This document shows, in pieces, positions 7,697 through 14,481 of a stretch of 25,350 bases of DNA. A program made the position numbers and the translations under genes. Source of the DNA: an uncultured Acinetobacter sp. (GTDB lineage Bacteria > Pseudomonadota > Gammaproteobacteria > Pseudomonadales > Moraxellaceae); NCBI RefSeq assembly GCF_943914805.1, contig NZ_CALUDM010000048.1, positions 1-25,350 of the forward strand, in the 5' to 3' direction. The stretch's first letter is position 1. Each line of letters starts with the position of its first letter. The notes below the pieces were generated by a model, which saw nothing but the letters and a program-made list of their open reading frames with translations, searched no databases and was not told where the DNA came from.

Positions 7697-8716
7697 ATGA
7701 TCGGCGCATTGATGCTTGATATTGCAGGCACAAAACTTACTCAAGAAGATATTGAACTATTACAAGCTCCGCAAGTCGGTGGCATGATTTTATTTTCAAG
7801 AAATATAGAATCACCCGCTCAAGTACGTGCTTTAACGGATCATATGCGCCTAGTTCGCCCAGATATTCTGATCGCTGTAGATCAAGAAGGTGGACGTGTA
7901 CAAAGGCTAAGAACAGGTTTCACTCTTCTTCCTGCCATGGGGCATTTTGGTGAACTTTACTTAACCCAACCTGAAAAAGCCTTAGATTTGGCAGAAAAAT
8001 GTGGCTGGTTAATGGCCATCGAAGTCCTTGCTGTTGGAATTGACTTTAGTTTTGCTCCTGTTTTGGATATTAATGCGATTAGCGATGTGATTGGTGATCG
8101 TGCATTTGCAAAAAATGTACAGGATATCGTGCCACTCGCAAGTGCATTCATGAAAGGAATGCAACGTGCAGGTATGGCAAGCACAGGAAAACATTTCCCA
8201 GGTCATGGCTCAGTGAAAGCTGATTCACATATCGCCGCAGCCATTGATACCCGTGAATATCAAGATATCTACGACAATGACATGCAAAGCTTTATTCAGT
8301 TGCAACCTCAACTCAATGCCTTGATGCCAGCACATGTTATTTATGAAAAAGTTGATCCAAATCCAGCTGGTTTTTCACCGTATTGGATTCAAAAAATATT
8401 GCGTCAAGAATTGAAATATGATGGCGTACTCTTCTCAGACGATTTGAGTATGCAAGCAGCTTGCGTTGCAGGTCATGCCGATGCACGTATTCGTGCAGCT
8501 TTAGATGCAGGTTGTGATATGGGCTTGGTCTGTAATGACCGTGAATCTGCATGTACTGCTTTGGCTGGTATTGAAAACTTACCACTCCCCAACCAAGAAC
8601 GTTTAGAACGTATGCGTGGCAAAATTCCAAACATTCAGATCGGTGAACAACTTGATTTAGGAAATGAATGGCAATCTGTCAGAAAAGTCATTGAAGATTT
8701 TAAAAATTCCCTTTAA
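7697..8716 (+). CDS. nagZ: Beta-N-acetylhexosaminidase NagZ (GH3)
   Basis: 339 residues, the normal single-domain TIM-barrel NagZ length. It removes N-acetylglucosamine from anhydromuropeptides in the cytoplasm during peptidoglycan recycling, and in many bacteria its products influence beta-lactamase induction. Visible signatures are MLDIAG at the start, VDQEGGRVQRLR (61-72), the catalytic loop KHFPGHGSVKADSH (165-178, with D176 and H178 as the acid/base pair) and FSDDLSM with the nucleophile D248. There is no signal peptide, as expected. The ATG at 7697 has no strong Shine-Dalgarno sequence but gives the usual N-terminus. It is transcribed divergently from prc; a strong terminator follows, so it is probably monocistronic. 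Confidence 0.95.
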   Translation: MIGALMLDIAGTKLTQEDIELLQAPQVGGMILFSRNIESPAQVRALTDHMRLVRPDILIAVDQEGGRVQRLRTGFTLLPAMGHFGELYLTQPEKALDLAEKCGWLMAIEVLAVGIDFSFAPVLDINAISDVIGDRAFAKNVQDIVPLASAFMKGMQRAGMASTGKHFPGHGSVKADSHIAAAIDTREYQDIYDNDMQSFIQLQPQLNALMPAHVIYEKVDPNPAGFSPYWIQKILRQELKYDGVLFSDDLSMQAACVAGHADARIRAALDAGCDMGLVCNDRESACTALAGIENLPLPNQERLERMRGKIPNIQIGEQLDLGNEWQSVRKVIEDFKNSL

Positions 8717-8720
8717 AAAG

Positions 8721-8748
8721 AACAGGAACACTTCGGTGTTCCTTTTTT
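8721..8748 (+). terminator. Rho-independent terminator after nagZ
   Basis: GGAACAC (8725-8731), TTCG loop, GTGTTCC (8736-8742), then six T. The UUCG-type loop and uninterrupted stem make this a strong terminator, four bases after the nagZ stop. Confidence 0.9.
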
Positions 8749-8802
8749 GATGTTCATTATGAATTGTAATCAAAACTAGAAAAACAAAAGTTAAGGGTAA
8801 CT

Positions 8803-9657
8803 ATGTCAGATTTGCCAGAACAACAGCTTTCCAAACATCGCCATATTTCATTTACAGCCCATTACACAGGCTATATTTGGTATCAAATGGGAATATCTCA
8901 CCCTTTGCTTGCAACCTCTAAAGGTAAAACTTTAGCAATGATTGCGCATCCAATTGAAAGTTGGGGTGAAAAATATGTGGGCGGCAGTATGCGTACCACA
9001 CTTAAAGAACGTCACACCATGTTGGATGAACGTCTTAAACAACTCATTGAACAATCTCCAGATTTACAAGTTTTAGAAATTGCTGCGGGCCTATCCCCTC
9101 GTGGTTGGTGGTTTAGACAACATTATCCAAGCATTGATTATCGTGAACTTGATTTGCCTGATATGGCAAAAACCAAACAAACGGCACTTAAACAAATTGA
9201 TGCACAAAGTCCAGATGTACTTTCTGTAGATTTATTTACCGCTGATTTTCAAAAAGCATTTGACGTATTCGATACTAATCGCCCTCTAGTGGTAATCAGT
9301 GAAGGACTCATTAACTATTTTAATAAAGAGCTTTTACAACAATTGATTCAATCCATTGCACATTATGGAAAAGACTTTAAAGCGTTACATTATTTAACTG
9401 ATTTATATCCTGAACCTGTGAAAAATAAACTGGCAAAGGTGATTTGGAATAGCAGTAAATTATTAAAAGTGATGTCACGTAGTGCTTTTAGCTTTCACTT
9501 TGTTACACCTGAAGAAGTGAGAACATTTATGCAAAATGCTGGTTTTGTTAATGTCAAAGTGATTCAACCTAGTCTCTATTTTCATCAAGGCGCTACAGAT
9601 TTAAATCCTGAAGAACATTTAGGCGATTTGGTTTGGATGATTGATGCTCAGTTGTAA
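8803..9657 (+). CDS. Class I SAM methyltransferase, leucine carboxyl methyltransferase-like
   Basis: 284 residues, no signal peptide or membrane helix. The SAM-binding motif appears as LEIAAGLSPRGWWF (about 86-99), followed by an acidic residue pair after the second strand (YRELDLPDM) and the family hallmark EGLINYF (about 167-173), which is typical of the LCMT/PPM1 group of methyltransferases. Bacterial members methylate small molecules or polyketide-related acids, but most are uncharacterised; the substrate here is unknown. A GGGTAA stretch precedes the ATG. It stands alone between the nagZ terminator and the convergent inverted-repeat region. Confidence 0.75.
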   Translation: MSDLPEQQLSKHRHISFTAHYTGYIWYQMGISHPLLATSKGKTLAMIAHPIESWGEKYVGGSMRTTLKERHTMLDERLKQLIEQSPDLQVLEIAAGLSPRGWWFRQHYPSIDYRELDLPDMAKTKQTALKQIDAQSPDVLSVDLFTADFQKAFDVFDTNRPLVVISEGLINYFNKELLQQLIQSIAHYGKDFKALHYLTDLYPEPVKNKLAKVIWNSSKLLKVMSRSAFSFHFVTPEEVRTFMQNAGFVNVKVIQPSLYFHQGATDLNPEEHLGDLVWMIDAQL

Positions 9658-9731
9658 GGCGACTGAGATACTCGGAAAGAAAAAACCAGTCGATTGACTT
9701 AGTGCTAGTCAGTTAAGCATTTTTAAATCCT

Positions 9732-9771
9732 CCTCCTTGCGGAGCATGCTCCTCACCTTTTTCAAAGGAGG
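9732..9771. repeat. REP-like palindromic unit 1
   Basis: CCTCCTT (9732-9738) pairs with AAGGAGG (9765-9771), and a perfect 12-base palindrome GGAGCATGCTCC (9741-9752) lies inside. GC-rich against an AT-rich background. Confidence 0.5.
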
Positions 9772-9826
9772 GATGAGTAGTGCAACTACGCAAGAAATCT
9801 AAAATTATTTTAAATTCTCGATAGTT

Positions 9827-9846
9827 CCCCTCTTTTTAAAGAGGGG
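9827..9846. repeat. REP-like palindromic unit 2
   Basis: CCCCTCTTT (9827-9835) and AAAGAGGGG (9838-9846) form a nine-base-pair stem with a two-base gap, followed by TTAGGGGAGA. Similar C-run/G-run intergenic units, as I remember them, are dispersed in Acinetobacter and other Gram-negative genomes. Confidence 0.55.
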
Positions 9847-9941
9847 TTAGGGGAGATTCTTAAATGAGTAATCACTAAATTACTCTTAACTGATCAACAT
9901 GAATCAAATGACTGGTTTTTTAAATCATTTTATCAATACAA

Positions 9942-11273
9942 TTAAACGATTGCTTCTACTTGCTGCTCTTGAGTTTGACGTGCAACAAAACGTAGTAAAC
10001 GATCTGCATTTTCAAAGCTACCATGCTTAAACAATGCACGTACACCTTGTTCAGACGTTTCAAAAATCAAGCATTCAATTGCAAACTCACCTTCATCATC
10101 ACTCAGATTTAAAGCCAAATCACGTGGGTGATCATCAACAAAAGTTAAGTCAGCTTGATTGTCCAACTTCATCCATAGACCGAAATAGTTTAAATCTACA
10201 ATTTCAACATTCACGATATGATCTGAATGGCGATGAGTCAATTGGCGTTGTGATTGCAAAACTTGAATACGTGCTTCGCCACGACGTTCTAACTTCTGCA
10301 TATCTTCACGAGTTAAGTTGATAATGCCATCTAAACCGTGAATCGAATCACCCTTTAAATACGTGGTAAATAAAGTCATGGTTTCTTTACGACGTTGTAA
10401 CTGTGGTACATGATCAGCATTGGCAATCATTGCAAACTGCATCTCTGGACACTGCAAGGCAAAGTGCGCATTTTCATGTGGCAATGTAAAACTGTCGTAT
10501 TGACCACATGCAACGAGTGTATCCATTTGTGGCACAGGTACGTGATTTAAGCGTAATAAACGATTGCAATTAATTTCATAGCGTTCTTGTTCAGTATTCG
10601 AAAACTCAGCCATTTGTTTAAAAAACAATCTTTTTGCTGTCGGTGACATCCGAGTTTTATCAAGTTTGGCATGATTGACCAAATAAAGAATCACAGCTTG
10701 GCCAAACTCATCCATGCGTTGTTCTTTCATCAACATCAATGATTCTTCTAAGAGCATGCGCCAGCTCTTGCGCGTTTCTTGCATAACCCCCATGAGAATC
10801 ATTTTTTCGACAAGTTCAGGGCGCTGTTCTGCAAAGAACGAAGCGATCACTGAGCCTAATGAAATCCCCACTACATCGACTTTAGCAATGCCAACGATGT
10901 CTAACCATTCGCCTAACATATAAGATAAATCAGGTAATTCTAATGTTCCTGCTGATCGACCTGTATCTACATTGGTGATTTGTTGATTTGCACCCATCGA
11001 TGGTAAATCGATCAGGATAACAGGACCACTTTCAAAGAATTGTTCGACACAATACTTATAAGAGTTAAAATTTTGAAATGCGCCTCCAACAATTACAATC
11101 GGAGTATTGTGAATCGTTCGTGGATCCGCAATTGCCATATACTCAATTTTCCAACCATCGATCCAAGTCGTCCGAGGTGGTTGTTTAAAACTGTGTTTGT
11201 TATATAGGTCGAAAAAACCAAAACTCGTAAAAGATTGGTGTGATTCATTGTCCATTTGGATAATGGAATTCAT
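9942..11273 (-). CDS. Alpha/beta hydrolase with PilZ-like C-terminal domain
   Basis: The ATG at 11273 is chosen over the in-frame ATG at 11312 because GGAGG lies six bases before it; the product is then 443 residues. Residues about 40-310 are an alpha/beta hydrolase: nucleophile S138 in G-I-S-L-G, probable acid D260 in GQYDSF and base H288 in NADH, so the triad is complete. The C-terminal 115 residues are not part of a hydrolase fold. They begin with LERRGEARIQ (an RxxxR motif, R331/R335), then about 25 residues later VEIVDLNYFGLW, which resembles the D/NxSxxG part of PilZ with Asn in place of Ser. PilZ domains bind cyclic di-GMP, so the enzyme may be gated by it. No signal peptide. The substrate is unknown; the PilZ assignment is moderate. 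Confidence 0.75.
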   Translation of the reverse strand: MNSIIQMDNESHQSFTSFGFFDLYNKHSFKQPPRTTWIDGWKIEYMAIADPRTIHNTPIVIVGGAFQNFNSYKYCVEQFFESGPVILIDLPSMGANQQITNVDTGRSAGTLELPDLSYMLGEWLDIVGIAKVDVVGISLGSVIASFFAEQRPELVEKMILMGVMQETRKSWRMLLEESLMLMKEQRMDEFGQAVILYLVNHAKLDKTRMSPTAKRLFFKQMAEFSNTEQERYEINCNRLLRLNHVPVPQMDTLVACGQYDSFTLPHENAHFALQCPEMQFAMIANADHVPQLQRRKETMTLFTTYLKGDSIHGLDGIINLTREDMQKLERRGEARIQVLQSQRQLTHRHSDHIVNVEIVDLNYFGLWMKLDNQADLTFVDDHPRDLALNLSDDEGEFAIECLIFETSEQGVRALFKHGSFENADRLLRFVARQTQEQQVEAIV

Positions 11274-11343
11274 ATCCTTCCTCCATCCCTGCTTTATTCT
11301 TTTAATATGCAAGATAGTTTAACTCACATTATTATCGCTAATA

Positions 11344-11374
11344 GTAATACAAGTTATGTTTTGTATTACGTCAA
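11344..11374 (-). promoter_or_regulatory. Palindromic operator overlapping the hydrolase promoter
   Basis: GTAATACAA (11344-11352) and TTGTATTAC (11361-11369) form a perfect nine-base inverted repeat with an eight-base centre. On the minus strand a TTGACG -35 (11374-11369) abuts it, so the palindrome fills the -35/-10 spacer and reaches the likely -10 (TGTATT or GTATTA). This is typical of TetR-like repressor sites, but no regulator gene is adjacent. Confidence 0.4.
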
Positions 11375-11517
11375 TGTCCTTATTGTTTCATTCTATACAG
11401 ATGTGTGATTTATACGCAATCGCTAAATTGACCGCTCATCTAGTTTAAAGGGCAAAAAGATTGCAAAATATTTACATCCTCTATTTTTAAGCAGCTTTAT
11501 TTCAGCGCAATACTTCC

Positions 11518-11545
11518 TTGCTCGAGCATAGGCTGTTACTATCAA
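11518..11545 (+). promoter_or_regulatory. proA: Possible proA promoter
   Basis: TTGCTC (11518-11523) and TATCAA (11540-11545) are 16 bases apart, 31 bases before the proA start codon. The -35 is part of a small TGCTCGAGCA palindrome. Moderate match only. Confidence 0.3.
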
Positions 11546-11576
11546 AGAGATATTTTTAGTGATCAAATAAACCGCT

Positions 11577-12842
11577 ATGCAAGATTCTATTGAACAGTAT
11601 ATGCAAACTGTAGGAAAACAAGCTCGCCAAGCTGCTGGTGTTTTGGCTGCGTCAACTACACTTGTAAAAAATAATGCCTTATCTGCTATTTATACTGCTT
11701 TAAAAAATAGTGAACCCGAAATTTTAGCTGCCAATCAAATTGACATGACCCAAGGTCGTGACAATAACTTGGATAGTGCTTTACTTGATCGCCTTGAACT
11801 TAACCCCACACGCTTTAACGGAATGCTACAGGGCCTAAAAGATGTAATTGGCTTGGTTGACCCGATTGGTGAAATCACTGATTTAGCTTATCGCCCAACA
11901 GGCATTCAAATTGGTAAAATGCGTGTGCCTTTAGGTGTGGTTGGTATGATTTATGAATCACGTCCAAACGTCACACTTGAAGCTGCATCTTTGGCATTAA
12001 AATCTGCCAATGCCATTATTTTACGTGGTGGTTCTGAAGCTCTGCACTCAAATCAAGCTATTGCGAAAGCAATTCAACATGGTTTAAAAACAGTTGGTTT
12101 ACCGGAAACATGCGTTCAAGTGATTAATACCACTGACCGTGCTGCTGTGGGTCAATTGATCACTATGTCTGAATATGTGGATGTCATCGTTCCACGTGGT
12201 GGCAAAGGCTTGATTGAACGCATTACCAATGAAGCAACAATCCCAGTGATCAAACACTTAGATGGTAATTGCCATGTTTTTGTTGAGGCACAAGCTGATT
12301 TACACAAAGCACTTCCAATTGCATTAAATGCAAAAACGCATCGTTATGGCGTGTGTAATGCTATGGAAACGCTGTTGGTAGACGAGCAAATTGCTGAAGA
12401 GTTTTTACCTCGTATTGCAGAATTGTATGCTGAAAAACAAGTTGAACTACGTGGTTGTTTAAAAGTTCAAAAAATCTTGGGTTCAACAGTCAAACCTGCA
12501 AGTGAAGAAGATTGGTATGAAGAATATTTAGGACCAATTTTAGCTGTGAAAATTGTTTCTGGTATTGAAGAAGCTATTCAGCACATCAATAAATATGGTT
12601 CACATCATACCGATGCGATTATTACTGAAAACTTTAGTTTGGCACGTCAATTCTTAACCCGTGTAGATTCAAGCTCAGTCATGGTCAATGCTTCGACTCG
12701 CTTTGCAGATGGTTTTGAATACGGCCTAGGTGCTGAAATTGGTATTTCTACTGATAAAATTCATGCCCGTGGCCCTGTTGGCTTAGAAGGCTTAACTTCA
12801 CAAAAATGGATCGTATTGGGCGATGGTCAAATTCGCAAATAA
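11577..12842 (+). CDS. proA: Gamma-glutamyl phosphate reductase (proline synthesis)
   Basis: 421 residues, the normal ProA length. It reduces gamma-glutamyl phosphate with NADPH to glutamate semialdehyde, the second step of proline biosynthesis in the cytoplasm. It belongs to the aldehyde dehydrogenase superfamily; the catalytic Cys is C260 in HRYGVCNAMETLL, and family segments VPLGVVGMIYESRPNV (117-132), ILRGGSEA (148-155) and the C-terminal GPVGLEGLTSQKW are present. Its partner proB is not in the window, so the two are unlinked here. There is no strong ribosome binding site before the ATG. A terminator follows directly, consistent with a single-gene unit. Confidence 0.97.
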   Translation: MQDSIEQYMQTVGKQARQAAGVLAASTTLVKNNALSAIYTALKNSEPEILAANQIDMTQGRDNNLDSALLDRLELNPTRFNGMLQGLKDVIGLVDPIGEITDLAYRPTGIQIGKMRVPLGVVGMIYESRPNVTLEAASLALKSANAIILRGGSEALHSNQAIAKAIQHGLKTVGLPETCVQVINTTDRAAVGQLITMSEYVDVIVPRGGKGLIERITNEATIPVIKHLDGNCHVFVEAQADLHKALPIALNAKTHRYGVCNAMETLLVDEQIAEEFLPRIAELYAEKQVELRGCLKVQKILGSTVKPASEEDWYEEYLGPILAVKIVSGIEEAIQHINKYGSHHTDAIITENFSLARQFLTRVDSSSVMVNASTRFADGFEYGLGAEIGISTDKIHARGPVGLEGLTSQKWIVLGDGQIRK

Positions 12843-12865
12843 TACATTCTAGAAAACCAAACTAA

Positions 12866-12902
12866 ACTCAGTATTTATACCTCGTAAATACTGAGTTTTT
12901 TA
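12866..12902 (+). terminator. Rho-independent terminator after proA
   Basis: ACTCAGTATTTA (12866-12877) pairs perfectly with TAAATACTGAGT (12885-12896) around a seven-base loop and is followed by a T-run; the preceding AA extends it. It may work in both directions. Confidence 0.9.
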
Positions 12903-13066
12903 TTGCAATGCCTTATCACGCATACAAATGAACAATTTTGAAATCAACATTTACAAGAAACTATGTAGAACCGATAGATAAAAATGACAATGGATGCTAA
13001 TTTTTATTTTTAAATGAATAATCAACTGATAAATATTAGATATTAATCATTTTTAGGTCGATAGTT

Positions 13067-13154
13067 CTAAAGTCTAATCACCTAAAGTCTAGCTAGGACA
13101 AAAAATCTACACATGGTAAAACATACTTACTGATCTCATTTACCCTGTTATAAA
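13067..13154 (+). promoter_or_regulatory. ackA upstream region: direct repeat and extended -10 promoter
   Basis: The 310 bases between the proA terminator and ackA hold no gene. A ten-base direct repeat, CTAAAGTCTA, occurs at 13067-13076 and 13082-13091 with a 15-base period. Downstream, TG-T-TATAAA (13146-13154) is an extended -10, with a weak TTACTG (13127-13132) 16 bases upstream of it; a start near 13161 would give a leader of about 50 bases. The repeat could be a regulator site. The rest of the gap is featureless AT-rich DNA. Confidence 0.35.
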
Positions 13155-13213
13155 AAAAGCGTAATCAGATCAATCAGGATGACTTTTCAAATTACAATTT
13201 CAGGTATTAAAAC

Positions 13214-14431
13214 GTGTCTACATCAGTATTAGTAATTAACTGTGGTTCTTCTTCAATCAAATATGCACTGGTTTCTGAAGGTCATGCAGATCGAATCTAT
13301 GGTTTAGCAGAAAACTTAGGTTCTGCTGATGCACGTATTAAAGGAATCACTGCGGGTAATCAACCTCTTGAAATAGCGATTCCATATGCTGACCATGAGA
13401 AGGCTTTGGAAACTATTTTAGGTCGTTTATCTCAATACAAACCGAAAGCTATTGGACACCGTGTTGTACATGGTGGAACATTGACCAAAGCTGAATTATT
13501 AACACCTGAAATTATCGAAAAAATCCGTGAAGCAACACCGCTTGCACCATTACACAACCCAGCACATTTGGTTGGGATCAATGCAACAATGCGTTTATTT
13601 CCAGAATTACCGCAAGTGGCTGTATTTGATACCGCATTCCATCAAACCATGCCTCCGCATGCCTACCGTTATGCAATACCTAAATTCTTATATACCGACC
13701 ATAATGTACGTCGTTATGGTTTCCACGGTACAAGTCATGCTTATGTGTCGGAACGTGGTTCTGAATTGGCAGGTAGCTTCAAACAAGGGGGCTGGTTAAC
13801 TGCACACTTGGGAAATGGTAGCTCAACATGTGCAATTTGGAATGGACAAAGTGTTGATACTTCAATGGGTTTAACACCGCTTGAAGGTGTGGTTATGGGA
13901 ACACGTAGTGGTGATGTAGACCCAAGTATTCACAGTTTCCTGGCATCAAATCTGGGTTGGGACATCTACAAAATTGACAGAATGTTGAATAGCCAATCAG
14001 GTTTATTAGGTCTATCTGACCTTTCAAATGATATGCGTACTTTGATCGAAGCTTCTGAACAAGGCAATGAAGATGCAACGCTCGCAATCGAAGTATTCTG
14101 TTATCGTTTAGCAAAATCTTTAGCCGCTTTAAGCTGTGCTTTACCTCGTATTGATGGTTTGTTCTTTACAGGTGGTATTGGTGAAAACTCAGCTTATATT
14201 CGTGAAAAAACAGTTGCTTACCTACCTCATTTTGGTTTTGACCTAAGTAAAGAAAATAATAATAATCTCAAACGTGGTACAGAAGGTCGTATCGATGCAG
14301 GTCATGGCCCTCAAATCTGGGTGATTCCAACAGATGAAGAAGGACGTATTGCCAAAGAAACTGAATTTGTTGTAGAACACGAGGTACAACAGGCCGCAAA
14401 AAAGTCTGAATCAGATGTGGTGACAGCATAA
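13214..14431 (+). CDS. ackA: Acetate kinase
   Basis: 405 residues, the normal length for AckA. It catalyses the reversible ATP-dependent phosphorylation of acetate to acetyl phosphate. Seen in order are VINCGSSSIKYAL (phosphate/nucleotide motif at the start), GHRVVHGG, VFDTAFHQTMP, RYGFHGTSHAYVS, HLGNGSSTCAI and FTGGIGENS, which together define the ASKHA acetokinase fold and include the catalytic Arg/His regions. The start codon is GTG at 13214 with AGGT eight bases upstream. It is followed after 50 bases by pta on the same strand, forming the acetate overflow/activation operon, and the acetyl phosphate it controls can also donate phosphate to response regulators. Confidence 0.97.
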   Translation: MSTSVLVINCGSSSIKYALVSEGHADRIYGLAENLGSADARIKGITAGNQPLEIAIPYADHEKALETILGRLSQYKPKAIGHRVVHGGTLTKAELLTPEIIEKIREATPLAPLHNPAHLVGINATMRLFPELPQVAVFDTAFHQTMPPHAYRYAIPKFLYTDHNVRRYGFHGTSHAYVSERGSELAGSFKQGGWLTAHLGNGSSTCAIWNGQSVDTSMGLTPLEGVVMGTRSGDVDPSIHSFLASNLGWDIYKIDRMLNSQSGLLGLSDLSNDMRTLIEASEQGNEDATLAIEVFCYRLAKSLAALSCALPRIDGLFFTGGIGENSAYIREKTVAYLPHFGFDLSKENNNNLKRGTEGRIDAGHGPQIWVIPTDEEGRIAKETEFVVEHEVQQAAKKSESDVVTA

Positions 14432-14442
14432 GCTGTCGTCAC
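14420..14442 (+). other. Intercistronic hairpin at the ackA stop
   Basis: GTGACAGC (14420-14427), ATAA loop containing the stop codon, GCTGTC then TCAC (14432-14442, one bulged G). No proper T-run follows, so it is more likely an mRNA processing or stability element between ackA and pta than a terminator. Confidence 0.4.
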
Positions 14443-14481
14443 TCTTTCTATTAAAATGTCTTTAATTTTTAAGAAAAGTTT

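Larger units (their letters stand above)
9680..9921. repeat. About 240-bp intergenic element with imperfect terminal inverted repeats
   Basis: AAAAAACCAGTC (9680-9691) is an exact inverted copy of GACTGGTTTTTT (9910-9921), and CAGTTAAG (9710-9717) of CTTAACTG (9885-9892), so the outer 38 bases on each side match imperfectly. Inside are two further palindromic units (see separate entries). It fills the gap between two convergent genes. It could be a MITE-like or REP-type composite, or two terminators grown into one structure; no target duplication is evident. Confidence 0.5.

Noticed and set aside
7546..7731. 61-codon minus-strand frame between prc and nagZ
   Set aside because: It overlaps the nagZ start and has no protein-like features; the gap is a divergent promoter region.
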